From NCBI GenBank assembly GCA_964017185.1, contig OZ024882.1, positions 35,698,488-35,762,487 on the forward strand: a stretch of 64,000 nt of DNA, in the 5' to 3' direction. The notes under the pieces are model-generated. The model saw nothing but the letters and a program-made list of their open reading frames with translations, was not told the origin of the DNA and searched no databases. This document shows, piece by piece, positions 1 to 46,387 of this stretch. Origin of the DNA: Rugalucina vietnamica. Its lineage: Eukaryota > Mollusca > Bivalvia > Lucinida > Lucinidae. The number at the start of each line of letters is the position of its first letter. The first letter of the stretch is position 1. Both the position numbers and the translations under genes were made by a program.

Positions 1-505
1 CCCTTGTACTTTAATAACAACGACCCCATTTTTATATCGAATTGGACATTTCTGCTTATAAGCCTACAGGCGTGTCCCTTGTCCTTTAATAAAAATAAAC
101 CCAAGTTTTATATCGAATTGAACTTTTCTGCTTATAAGCCTGTGTTCCCCCTTGTCCTTTAATAATGATAAACCCAAGTTTTATATCGAATTTGACTTTT
201 CTGCTTATATAAGCCTGTGTGCCCCCTTGTCCTTTAATAACAATAAACCCAATTTTTATATGAATTGGACGTTTCTGCTTTTAAGCCTGTGTGCCCCCTA
301 GTCCTTTAATAATAATAATAATTTGCCCAAGTTTTATATCGAATTGGAATTTTCTGCTTAGAAGCATGTGTGCCCCCTTGTCCTTGAATAATAATAAACC
401 CAATTTTATATGAATTACTTTTCTGCTTGTAAGCATGTGTGCCCCCTTATTGTTTGATAATTATAACGATAAACCCAATTTTTACATGAATTGGACTTTT
501 CTGTA
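1..505. repeat. Minisatellite, about 74-bp unit, 7 copies
   Basis: Copies of a unit beginning CCCTTGTCCTTTAAT start near 1, 76, 149, 224, 297, 375 and 444, so the spacing is 69-78 bp. Each unit ends with a TTTCTGCTTATAAGC-like stretch. The array runs off the left edge, so its full length is unknown. Confidence 0.9.
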
Positions 506-1053
506 TTGTGTCCAAAATTATGAGTACGCGGCAGTGTACATGTAGATAGGATGCTAACATTTTGACCTGATGAAAAATGTGTGCCCACATCCATTCAGAC
601 GGATTCATCAATAATCATGATCACCTAGTATTTTATAGATGTGACTTGAGCAGAGATCTGAATTAAGTGGAAGCTAACCTGATCAAAGGTGTGAATATCT
701 GTTTTCATAACAGACTTACACCCATTAAACTCACCATGTCCCCCAAACATTGTTAATACATGTACTTCTTTTCTAAGTTCTTGATTGCCTTCCAATATTC
801 TTTCGAAACTATGAAAAGAATCATATAGATGTGTTCCCATATCTTGGGTAAGATCTTCATCGGTGAAAGGTTAACAATTGAAGTGTGATAAGTCCTTCAC
901 ATATAGATCTAGGCAGGTACAAGTCAATTGTTTCGTATTCTCTTGCTAATAAGCAAGTACCTCAGAACCCGTCTAATTGAAAGCGTCCAGCGATAAAAGC
1001 GTCTTTAGACATGGAAGAGCAATTAAATCCATAGGAAAGATTCCAAATTTTTT
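506..1053. other. Unassigned AT-rich DNA
   Basis: No domain, splice-bounded exon or repeat is recognisable here. Short open frames exist but resemble nothing. If the SRCR gene continues to the left, this is intron. Confidence 0.5.
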
Positions 1054-1271
1054 ACGTCCCTTTCAAGATTATTTCAGCTCACATGAGACGGGCCAATCAG
1101 TAGGTGGGCGAAAACGGGAGAATCCCGAGAAACCACCTGGCACACCCGCAAGCAGAACTTGGCTTGTCTCACATGTGTCCATAGCGGGGCTCGAACCCAC
1201 ACCAGACACAGCGGTGAGATGATCGAGTGATAAAGAAGCAGCGCTCTTAACCGCTCGGCCACGGGGGCCGC
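1054..1271 (-). mobile_element. tRNA-derived SINE (family 1)
   Basis: On the minus strand the element starts with a tRNA-like head: an A box around TGGCCGAGCGGTTAAGAGCG and a B box GGGTTCGAGCCCC. A body containing TTCTGCTTGCGGGTGTGCCAGG follows, ending in CTTGAAAGGGACG. The same body recurs at 2831-3040 (-), 40732-40846 (-), 50572-50835 (+) and 59628-59890 (+). It is a dispersed retroelement, not a working tRNA gene. Confidence 0.85.
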
Positions 1272-1745
1272 AGATTCCAATTTGGTACATTTATTTACCT
1301 GCGTAGGGCCTGACCCTATGATGACCTTTACTTGAAGCAAAGTTAGTCATTTGCGCGGAAAAATCGTAAATGTTGAATCATGTGGAAAACTTACAGGCAA
1401 TAGGCAAAAAGACAAAATATTTGTTAATGAAAAAAAAGACCTGAGGATTGCATGCCTCAGTCCCGGGGCTGTATACATGGATTACACATGTATGACCATA
1501 ATTGTCTAATATCTTGTGATACTACCTAGCTTATTGAGACGGGGCAACGAAGTGTATTTAAATTTAAAGATTTAAGGTCACATGACCAATAACTTACCTC
1601 GTTTTACAGGCTTCACTCATTCAAAGATTTATTGCCTTAATTGAAGAACGTTTGCAGAATTAATCTGAATATGCATTTGTATTTTCATTTGTTTTAAAAC
1701 CTGACAAGCCTTCCGTTTGAAAAGAGAACGTTATTTTATTTTTAG

Positions 1746-37175
<35,430 letters not shown>

Positions 37176-37251
37176 AGTACCACAGCGCATGATACCTGCG
37201 TCTGGATAGAAAGTGTTATTTTGGTTAATTTTTTGTTTGCTTTTCTGTTTC

Positions 37252-37257
37252 AATAAA
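37252..37257 (+). terminator. Polyadenylation signal AATAAA
   Basis: A canonical hexamer lies 76 bp after the stop codon, in a T-rich context and with GT-rich sequence downstream. It is the first AATAAA after the stop. Confidence 0.75.
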
Positions 37258-37294
37258 AAAGTTTCTACGGTTAACGTTCTTTGTTTTACATGTG

Positions 37295-37990
37295 TATACA
37301 CGATCTATGTTTTGAACAAAAATAAGAAATCCATAATTTTTACAGCTGAATAAGATATCTGTATTACATGGGCAAGTTTTCTTCGTAATTGATTCTGGTT
37401 ACACGTTAGAGCCGCCTCGCCGAGGTGGTTCCAACGGGTCCCCACAATCTATGCGTTAGAATAAAAAGTAGGAAAATATATACTCCGGTTTTCGTGATGT
37501 AAATCCAGTAATAACATTAACTTGCCCATTCAATATACAGAGATTTTTTAGCTTTAAAAATTTAAAATTTTCAGTTGAAAAATTTTGATATTTTTCTTTT
37601 GCTCAAAACATAGATTGTGAGTACGTTAGAACCGAGGCGAGTACCCACAATCTGTTTTGGAGCAAAAATAAGAAAATAGGTACACCCCTGCATACCCCAG
37701 TTTTACTATATAAAAGTGGGGTTTAAGGGGGTATTCAATACACGGACATTTTTTCTTGATGTTTTTCGCAACCATTTCGCAAGGGTGTGAACTTCAACGG
37801 TTGTAAACGAGAAGAAATCAGTTAAGAAAAAAAAGTTTTCTTTAAACACGAGTTCACGTTAACGAGTACCCACAATCTGTTTTGGATTTAGAATAAGAAA
37901 CATAGGTATACTACTGAGAACCCCAGTTTAAATATACAAAAGTGGGGTGAAAGCGGGTATAATTGCACGGACATGTTTTCTGATCCAAAA
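37295..37990 (+). mobile_element. Cluster of three hairpin-repeat (family M2) copies
   Basis: Partial copies occur at about 37295-37500 (CGCCTCGCCGAGGTGG stem), 37500-37760 (ACATAGATTGTGAGTACG...GTACCCACAATC, ATACCCCAGTTTTACTATAT) and 37850-37985 (GAGTACCCACAATCTGTTTT). They lie just past the gene's 3' end. Confidence 0.75.
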
Positions 37991-38409
37991 ATCTTAAATG
38001 CTCAAATACTGAAAATAAACTTACATGAATAAATTTTTCAATATCAAAAGCCAGTCATTTATCCTGTTTAATTTATCATTCATAATACATTATCTAATAT
38101 GAGCATGAAAAGTTTTATAGCCTCTGAGCCAAGTCTAAAACAAATCAAACGCAGATGACCTTTCGCGTGAGAATCCCTGAACAATGAGTTTCTGACCAGG
38201 TCTGGCACTTACCAGGCTGTACAGCTACATAGTGTGGCGATTTTTGATCTTTCATGATCCTCCTAGGACTGGTAATAATTTACCCCACCTACAATCTGAA
38301 ATTGACCGCCTCTCAAAACTTCATATTCCTTCAAAAATGACTAGATCACGTACTGACCTCCCTTGGATAACAGGCTCAATGAGAAGAAAAATCCATAAGC
38401 GAGACAAAT

Positions 38410-38644
38410 GAGCCTCGACGCGAGAAAACCGGTCTTCGGGGTTTCCGACCAGGTCCGAAACAAACCGGCCTGTACAAGCTCAGAAAAGAGCTAGAAGCTT
38501 GAAATTTCGGATTTAAGTAGAAGAGGAATTGTACTATCCGAGTAGCGAAAACAAAGGCGCTGATCAGCTTCGCGGTTACCGCGAAGCTGATCTGCGCCTT
38601 TGTTTTCGCCTAGGCAAAAATCCGGTTTTCTCACGATGCGGCTC
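38410..38644 (+). mobile_element. GAGCC MITE (family M1) inserted in the LINE
   Basis: 235 bp, flanked by AAAT on both sides (38406-38409 and 38645-38648). Removing the element and one AAAT rejoins the LINE frame (KRDK to LYQK), which proves insertion and fixes the 4-bp target duplication. Confidence 0.96.
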
Positions 38645-39719
38645 AAATTATACCAAAAAGTCAAAAGCTCAAAGGGTAAACAAAATTAAGAAAAATTAAA
38701 AAGTAAATTGACCAAATTCAAATCTGTAATACAAAATGAAATAAGAAAATCATATTGGGAATACCTAGAGTCAGTAATATTTTCCAATGACGCAGACAAG
38801 TGTAAAAACAAAAAAAATTATACATTCATAAAGCATAAGCGCACAGACAGCTCAGGTGTTGCTCCACTTAAATCAAATGGATCTACATTCACTGATCCAA
38901 CACAACAGGCCACTGTTCTAAATCAACAAGACCTAAAGCCCCAAGCCTAAAGTTTCTTGCTGAGCTAGAACTTTGGTTTAAAGGTATAAAACCCAAAAAC
39001 GTTATTGGTATGCCAGAAATTACTATAACTGTTAACGGCGTTGAAGGCCTGCTCAAAGGACTCAACCCAAACAAAGCCTCTGGTCCTGACGAAATCTCAC
39101 CTAGACTCCTGAAAGAACTACATGTTGAGTTAGCACCTATCCTTACCAAAATTTATAGAAGTTCCCTATCTACAGGTATCGTACCTGAAGACTGGAAGAC
39201 TGCCCTTGTAGCCCCAGTTTACAAAAAGGACCAAAATGCAAACCTAGTAATTACAGGCCAATCTCGCTGACCTGCATAGCTTCCAAATTGATAGAGCATA
39301 TCCTGGTCTCAAACATCATGACCCATTTTGACTTAACCTCTTAAACCCCTTCCAACATGGCTTCCGCTCCAAACATAGCTGCGAATCTCAACTTGTAAGC
39401 TTCACACAAGAAATCTGACAACCTTAAAAATTATAAACAGACTGACCTCATAATAATGGACTTCAGTAAAGCCTTCGACAAAGTAGATCATAATCTTCTG
39501 ATATACAAAACTATTTAACCTTGGCGTAAATGTTAGTACAGTTTCCTGGATTAAATCATTCCTCCAAAGTAGATCTCAATCTGTAGTTGTCGAAGGCAAG
39601 CAATCCTCATCAGTGCCCGTTATGTCAGGCGTCCCCCAGGACTCTGTCCTGGGGCCTTGCCTTTTCCTAGCTTATATTAACGACCTACCTGATTCCATAA
39701 AAATAAAATATAAAGGTTT

Positions 39720-40085
39720 GATCCTTTGGAAGCAGCAAAAACATTCAAAGGGAGATATTATGGACTATATTGCGCAATTTCGGGTAATGAACCCTCTTCA
39801 GTAGCCCTTTTTAAACCAGCAACGAAGGCCAGACTATAATTGTGCTGCAATTTCGAGAATTACACGAGGAGTCTAAATCAAAGACATATTCCTAAATTGG
39901 GTCAAATAATTGAAAAATTGCTTAGAAGTATGTTTCTAAACGTGAGTGTTTTGAACACTCTGGATATCTTTACTGATCTCAAAGGACCGAAATAAAAATA
40001 TAATCTGCACTATGGATGATGTACGGGGAGACTTTTTACGGCCGCCACACGGCACAACACCAGTTGCAGTAATAGCAAATAAAAT
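39720..40085. mobile_element. Insertion in the LINE sharing a block with 15207-15330
   Basis: ATCCTTTGGAAGCAGCAAAA, a GGAGATA-TATG segment, GCGCAATTTCGGGTAATG and AGGCCAGA-TAAT parallel 15207-15330. It separates the LINE's ILND/YIND region from its FADD motif. The exact borders are uncertain. Confidence 0.55.
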
Positions 40086-40731
40086 ATAAAGCCGAGCTAG
40101 ACTATTTGCTGATGATACGATAGTCTATATGACAATAAGTTCTCAATCAGATGCTCAAACGCTGCAGGATGATTTACTCAAACTAGAACAGTGGGAATCG
40201 GACTGGTCCATGGAATTTAATCCGGATAAATGTGCGGTGATCTGCGTAACTAAAAAGCACAACCCAATCATATACCCATATAAACTTCACAATATAGAAT
40301 TAAAAGCTACATAAAATGCCAAATATCTTGGAGTCATGATTAATAAAGAATTTTCTTGGAAACCTCACATTGAAAATATGACCTCCAAAGCTTTTAATAC
40401 ACTGAAATTCATTAAAAGAAATGTGCAGACAAAAAATCAGAAAATAAAGGAAACGGCATACAACACTTATGTCCGTCCTCAGCTCGAGTACTGCGCCCAA
40501 GTATGGCATCCATGGCAGGAGAAACTTACTTATAAGATAGATAGGGTCCAGAGAGCAGCAGCTAGATACTGTCTAAATGATTACAACTTCACCAGCAGTG
40601 TAACAGAGATGCTAAGTCTTAAACTGGCAAACACTTGAAAATAGAAGAATCCAAAATTCACTTATTCTTTTATATAAAATTAAACACAATCTAGTTGCTG
40701 TAGATCACCATCTCACTGAAACGAAAACGTT

Positions 40732-40846
40732 CAGGCTTTTTCACTCATATCGAGACGAATCAATCGGTAGGTGGGGCAAAAACCGGAGTACCCGGGGAAA
40801 AACCACCTGACACACCCGCAAGCAGAACATGGCTTATCTCACATAT
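40732..40846 (-). mobile_element. SINE (family 1), truncated body
   Basis: CAATCGGTAGGTGGGGCAAA, CCACCTGACACACCCGCAAG and CAGAACATGGCTTATCTCAC match the body of family 1 on the minus strand. The tRNA head is missing. Confidence 0.82.
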
Positions 40847-42044
40847 CTAGGTGAATTCACTTCTGGGCTGGCCACTGTTACATTCTAATCAAATCATTTT
40901 TGTTTTAACTTTTAGCCTTTGTAAATGTAGATCTTTTTAGTTTCATGATCATTCATTTCATCTATGCCTTAAGGATGTTGTATGGGACATCTTTGTCTTC
41001 GCTTTGGGAAATACACCCGGATTTCATCTAATTAGAGCCAAAGTCACAGTATGTTAACTTATTACGTAATCAATGTACAACAATCGGATGTCGATCGTGT
41101 GTAAACAATGATTACACATATTCGTTTGTTACATGTTTATGGAAATCTTTATAATTTGAGGTTTCATCTCGGAAAAACTGTGTGACATAATATGGTTTAG
41201 CTACGGTCGCCTGAATAGGGTAAGTTAGAAGTATTTTCGTATGTTTTTGTGTTTTAATTCTTTTGTTCAATGATAAACTCACTGCCCAGGCAAACGTCTC
41301 GTGGCCGACTGATCGCTTACATGTCGAGTTTTTAAACGTAAAAGGCCATACATCTATCTTTATACTAGTGAATGAAATAGGTATTTTAGTTATCTAGAGG
41401 TTGTTCAAAGGATTCTATCAGATTCCTCGAAGAAAAGGTTCTAAATTGATTCTAAAAGACACCCACTACAAACCTAAAGTTTTCCCATTTTTTGACTGCA
41501 AGGTGTACGATTTTCTGCAGTTAATGCATCCGTTCTTGCAGTAAATGCATCCTTTTATTGCAGTTTATGTACCCGTTATTTCGGTCACTATGTCTGATAC
41601 TACTTACTGAACCACAAATAATAACTTTGGTAGCCACTACAACTTTTACGCACTCTTTCGTTACCTTTCTTCATACATGCACGAGTTTCGTTGACCATTA
41701 AAATAAGATTTTCATTTTATGTTAAACCAAACCTGAGTAAAGGTATGATTTGGAAAATATTATATATGACCTATTTATGAACTCTTTCTAAGAAGACCAT
41801 CTGATTACTGTTAAACTATTTTGGTTTGAGCCTGCCCAGGAAAAGTGGTTAAAGTCAAACCATCCTTTGTGCCGGCTAACTTGGGTGGTTATATTTTTTA
41901 AGTACGTGTTGGATGTCATCACATCCTCATTTTGGGTTAAAGTCTCATAAAATGGAGGCAACGTCCCGACATGACTTTTGCTGTTGACTGACATCAATTC
42001 CAACAAACAAAAGCATTCTAGGAAACAATGAGATAATATAATAG
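40847..42044. other. Unassigned intergenic DNA with two blocks repeated at 48.9 and 49.2 kb
   Basis: 41041-41130 (TATGTTAACTTATTACGTAA, ACAATCGGATGTCGATCGTG) and 41780-42000 (GGATGTCATCACATCCTCAT, CTCATAAAATGGAGGCAACG) recur on the opposite strand at 48890-48965 and 49240-49420. Their relative order is not that of a simple inversion. No coding potential. Confidence 0.55.
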
Positions 42045-42268
42045 AGTTATTGCACTCATATCGGTGAATATTGTCCCGAGTTGGGATATCGAAGGACGCG
42101 AGCTTGCGATATAAATATCTGCTTCTCATATTTGATATTTTGTTGAGAGTTAGCGTAAAAAAAATTATATATCTACACGAAGGTCGCGATAATATCCATA
42201 AGTGATATCATTTTTGCACATTTTGCAATTGAATCAATATTGCTGACATTTTCTTTTTTTCGGCTTAA

Positions 42269-43212
42269 GGATGTTCGCTGCTAACATTTGACATTTCGGA
42301 ACTTCCGGTTTTTCTTTTGTTGAATATCTCGAAAACGGTTGCAGATATTTTCCTAATATTTTATATTTGGATACATATTGATTATATGCATTGAAAGAAC
42401 CATGAAAATTGTCAATTTCAGGAACTTCATTTTTTCACCCCATTTTCTGCAACTTTTCAGAAAATTTTAGTTGTCAGTAAAATTTAGGGGGTAGGGTAGA
42501 TTAAACTTGAATATCATACATCTTCAAATAAATTGCATTAGTTCGATGTTTGTTTTAGCAGCAGTATATGTGTATATGGTCTTCTAAGTCGTTTTTTCTG
42601 TCTTTGGTGTCCTAGTTTTAAAATTGTGGGTGGTTTTATGAAATGGGCTTTAAGAAACAAAACAGACGAAAAAAGGCTTAAAATGGCGATTTTCAAGTTC
42701 TTGGTTCTCTCTTATATGCACACTACCCTATATATTTCTTTCTTTTATTCGAACAATATTACGAAGTTCTATTTTTTGTGAAAATACAAGAAAAAGTTTG
42801 AATCTACAAATATGGGTTTGGCACATTTCAAAATATTGATTTTTTCCGACTTTTCAAGTATGGGGGTAGGGTTGGAAAACGACTCGTAAAGTTTTGTCAT
42901 CCACTTCAAGTTTCAAAGTTTTCATTGCTTTTGGTCCAAAATAGTCTGCATTACGTAAATATTATGACTTTTGAAAGCATTCTAGGTGTAATTTTGTTCA
43001 AGACAGGTATGTTTCGAAGAATTGAAAATTAAATTAATTTTACTTAATTTAAAACATAGTGTTCAGAGGTCTCATTCACAGGCCTGTAGCGCGAAAAAAT
43101 GCACACTACCCTATACTTATTTTGATTTCAAATGTCTTGTGTTGTGTTTTGGAATCAAAAAAGAGTGGTTAGAAAAAAAGTTTGAATACTTTTTCATTGG
43201 CAGCGAACATCC
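42269..43212. mobile_element. 944-bp non-autonomous element with TTAA target duplication
   Basis: GGATGTTCGCTGCTAACATT at the left matches, inverted, GGCAGCGAACATCC at the right. TTAA occurs immediately outside on both sides (42265-42268 and 43213-43216). The host sequence on either side (42160-42265 and 43213-43430) is one continuous repeat related to 3868-4500, so the insertion point is clear. There is no transposase. TTAA targets are typical of piggyBac and Kolobok families. Confidence 0.88.
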
Positions 43213-43559
43213 TTAAATTGTTTAAAATTGAATCTGAAAGTGACAAATTTCATCTGACGTTTTGGCCCGGTATGACGTCATTTTCCACGCGACGTTAGAT
43301 GAAGATGACGTCATTAGAGTTGACGTCCCAACTTTACAATTTTGCACGATGACCCTCAAGTCAAGAATTTGGCAATGTTTCATAAAAAGAATTTTTCGTG
43401 TGCAATATCAAGTAAGTGTGCAGATATCGCCCAGGTGGGGAGCTTGGAGATTCCCCCCCCCCCCACCTCGTTTTTTTTTCTTCAGTGTTAATCTAGATTA
43501 TGTAGATTTTGCCGGTGGCATCTTCCACCCCTGTAATGTGCGACGAATTGCCTGAAGAA

Positions 43560-44054
43560 AGTGAACACAACCGTTTGTTTTCGCCTAGGTATTTTAAAAA
43601 GCAATTGGTACAGAACAGATACACCGCAGATAGGAATGGAACGTAGTACATACGTCGCAGCACAGGACATTGACGCTTAATGTCTACAAGCAAACTAAAG
43701 GGTCCAAAGCTTGCAAAGTGCCCTTTTTCTGAATCGCTGAGAGCGATACAGTAATTGGGGCTTCTAGGGCACTTTGGGCCTTTTATTTTGATTTTATTTA
43801 TACGTCACGCGTACATTTTATACGCCATATATACGGCATACGTAAGTAGAACATTCGCCTTGATGCGCCGTACATACGAAAGTGAAATTTCATAGGAATA
43901 CTGATACGTCACTGATACGACGCGGGAACGTAGTAAGAACATCAGACGTACGTGCAACATACGTCGCTCGAACAAAATACGGCTCAGACCTCGTCGTATC
44001 GAAAATCTCATAGATACGCGATCGATAGGCCGCTGATACGTGAATGTGTGACAG
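43560..44054 (-). mobile_element. Word-array element, CACGTATC type, inverted partial copy
   Basis: On the minus strand it reads CTGTCACACATTCACGTATC onward and follows the left arm of 17766-18060 word for word, continuing into the non-array part (AAGCAATTGGTACAGA at 43598). A non-homologous stretch sits at about 43665-43795. Confidence 0.72.
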
Positions 44055-44055
44055 A

Positions 44056-45075
44056 GCTATTAAAGACAGTTTGCACCAGTTCCGCCGATGGTGTTCCGGT
44101 GAAACCCCGGATTTTGCCTGAATAACCCGTAGTTGTTGCGATTACTGAAGGTTTATGCCGGATTATGACGGTCGAGCCCTGGGTATCACGGTTTGTTCCG
44201 GTGTATCCCCGCTGTTGTCCGTTTTTTGACATCCCTCCTAGTTCGCCCCGGTTGCATTAAATATTTAATAAAATCGTGAAGGCTCCCCGGTAAGCCCGGT
44301 TTACACATTCACGATTTTCTGTACGATTCACCACGATTCACCCCGATTCACCCCGATTTCTTTTGGTGAGAAAAATCGGGATGGATCGGGATGAATCGTG
44401 GCGAAAAGTGGAAATATTCAGTGTCACTACGATTCCAGTAAGAATGTCCACGATATTAGTACGGTGTCTGTAAGGTATCGCTACGAATCAATGACGATTC
44501 ATGACGGCAACGCTACGGTGAATGAGGATTAACCACGGTGGTACAACGAATAATCACAGTGCTTGTACGGTTCGATACGGTATAACTACGATTCACGGCG
44601 GTAGCCGTCATGGCCTATCGTGGAGTTTTGTAGCGAAACCGTAGATGCCGTACACAATTCGTGGTGAATCGTGAGAGTTTGTGAAGTCAAAGATTACACG
44701 GTTTTTGCTTCGGAGCTCCACGATTGGCTACGATCTCTCACGATTAGCCGCGAATATAGCTACGGTGTCAGTACGGATAAGCACGATTCCGCTACGGTTG
44801 CGCTACGAATTAGGCAACGCCCAATAACCACCACGATTCGCCACGATACGCCACGAATGTTTTTAACAGTTTAAAACTTCCGTAGCGCCACGATTTACCA
44901 CGGTTCTACTACGAACCACCACGGTACACGACGATTTTACAAATCGTGGCGACTCGTATTGCCACCGTAGCTAAAAATCGTGAATGTGTAAACAGGCCTT
45001 TACCCCAGTTTGCCACGGTAGCGCTACGGTTCTGTCACGGTTCATCCCGGCTTATCGAAAGTGAACCGAAGGTTC
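44056..45075. mobile_element. Word-array element, CCGGTTTACC type, interrupted
   Basis: TTTTTTGACATCCCTCC, AGTTCGCCCCGGTTGCATTA and GTGAAGGCTCCCCGG (44224-44290), then TTTGCCACGGTAGCGCTACG and CACGGTTCATCCCGG (45007-45050) parallel 15590-15770. The element at 44299-44993 splits it. Confidence 0.65.
44299..44993. mobile_element. Word-array element, CACGATTC type, nested
   Basis: The ends GTTTACACATTCACGATTTT and its inverse (AAAATCGTGAATGTGTAAAC) match perfectly. Nearly the whole 695-bp interior is made of variants of CCACGATTC, CTACGGT, GAATCGTGG and CTACGAA in both orientations. It sits inside the CCGGTTTACC-type element; the same site in the 14715-15787 copy is unoccupied. Confidence 0.8.
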
Positions 45076-45761
45076 ACAAGGTGAGCTTATAGGGGGTTCC
45101 CGTCCGTGCGCTAGGGAATCCGTGCGCCAGGGAATCCGTGCGGCTATCAACAGTTTTACAAATGGGTATTCTTGAGACATGTTAGCCAAAGGCAATAAAC
45201 TTTTATATGAGACATGATTAGGATGGTGGGTTGCCTGCGTGAAAACTTAACATTGTCATTATTTTGTTACAAAATATAATTGATTTTTGATTTTGCATTT
45301 TCACCGTCTATCCGTGTTATAGGTATTGTACAGGCCATTATTGTTTCAAATATACAAAAGTACTTTTATTTCAGCAAATAGCAAAACTATTTTATCTTGT
45401 GTGTTGACAACCTCGATCGTTTTTCAATTGTGCTGCGCAATCGTGAAAATTCTACTCGATGAAACATATTTAGTATTCACCTCAAACAAATAATCTTTAT
45501 ATATAATTGTAAGTGAGAATTGTATAGAAAGGATATTGTGCATGTATAATGCGGTGCTAACTGCAGATTATGAGAAACGTCGAATGATATTTACAGCACA
45601 TTTAATTATATACTAAGTTGCTTATCTCTGCACAAAACGAAATTTACGACACCATTTATATGGTATGAAGTAATCATTGTAATTTATCCATGCCGTATGA
45701 AACTCGGTTTTCTATCATTCTGAGCAGGTCCAACATCAGTCTGTACAGCCACAGATGAAGG
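45076..45761. other. Unassigned DNA left of the tandem duplication
   Basis: An 18-bp word (AGGGAATCCGTGCGCC) is repeated at 45112-45145. A worn M1 end (GAGCAGGTCCAACATCAGTC) lies at 45722-45760. Otherwise nothing recognised. Confidence 0.5.
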
Positions 45762-46387
45762 CTAGAAAAATGTAAAAGTAGGCAATGATCAGGAAATGTC
45801 GCAATCAGAAAGGCATTCCCAATCCAAAAACCGATGTTGCAAAAGACTTGAATAATCAATCAGGTACTTATACTAAGAAAACATATCATACGCAGAGTGA
45901 ACAGCTATTTGCCCAGTAGGTGGCCACTCATTTACCAAACTTAACCAAAAACACAAAAACGCACAGAATGTGCAAACAGCACAAATATATTTGCTTTGCT
46001 TGAGAAACCCTGCAGGGGCTTTCCATTCGAAGATCACACAGAGCAGACTACACATGATATGCTGACAAAAACACGTTGGTCAATGTTATTTTAATAGTAG
46101 TATTGTCCACTAATTTTAATCGCATATCATTGCCCCGGTTACGCATTCTCATAGTCAGTACAGACGACTTACTTACATATACAGTTCTTCGCTTAGAACT
46201 GTAATTTTATAAGCGGCACCACGGCCGTGACTGAACTACCTTTGACACTGCTACATTGTATAAGCCGAAAATAAACAGGTTATTTCAACAAGCGTGAAAA
46301 ATGTGTTTATCCATGTTTGAAAATGTTGACACCTGGACGGACGAGCGCACTCGGGGATGCCGAAAAGAGTCTGATTCTTTAACCTAG

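Larger units (their letters stand above)
38232..40725 (+). mobile_element. Jockey/CR1-like LINE, broken, with two insertions
   Basis: The reading order on the + strand is intact but shifted and interrupted: PWITGSMRRKIHKRDK before the MITE and LYQKVKSSK after it; 39010-39270 (LNPNKASGPDEISPRLLKEL, then GIVPEDWKTALVAPVYKK); MDFSKAFDKVDHN at about 39457; SGVPQDSVLGPCLFLAYIND at 39613; then, after an insertion at about 39720-40085, LFADDTIVYM with the catalytic FADD at about 40095 and SMEFNPDKC; and finally RPQLEYCAQVWHPW and VQRAAARYC at 40336-40638. There are many frameshifts and no intact enzyme. Confidence 0.92.

Noticed and set aside
1180-1271. Leu/Ser-like tRNA gene (minus strand)
   Set aside because: A and B boxes are present, but they head a dispersed SINE with four other copies. 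The acceptor stem is not closed.
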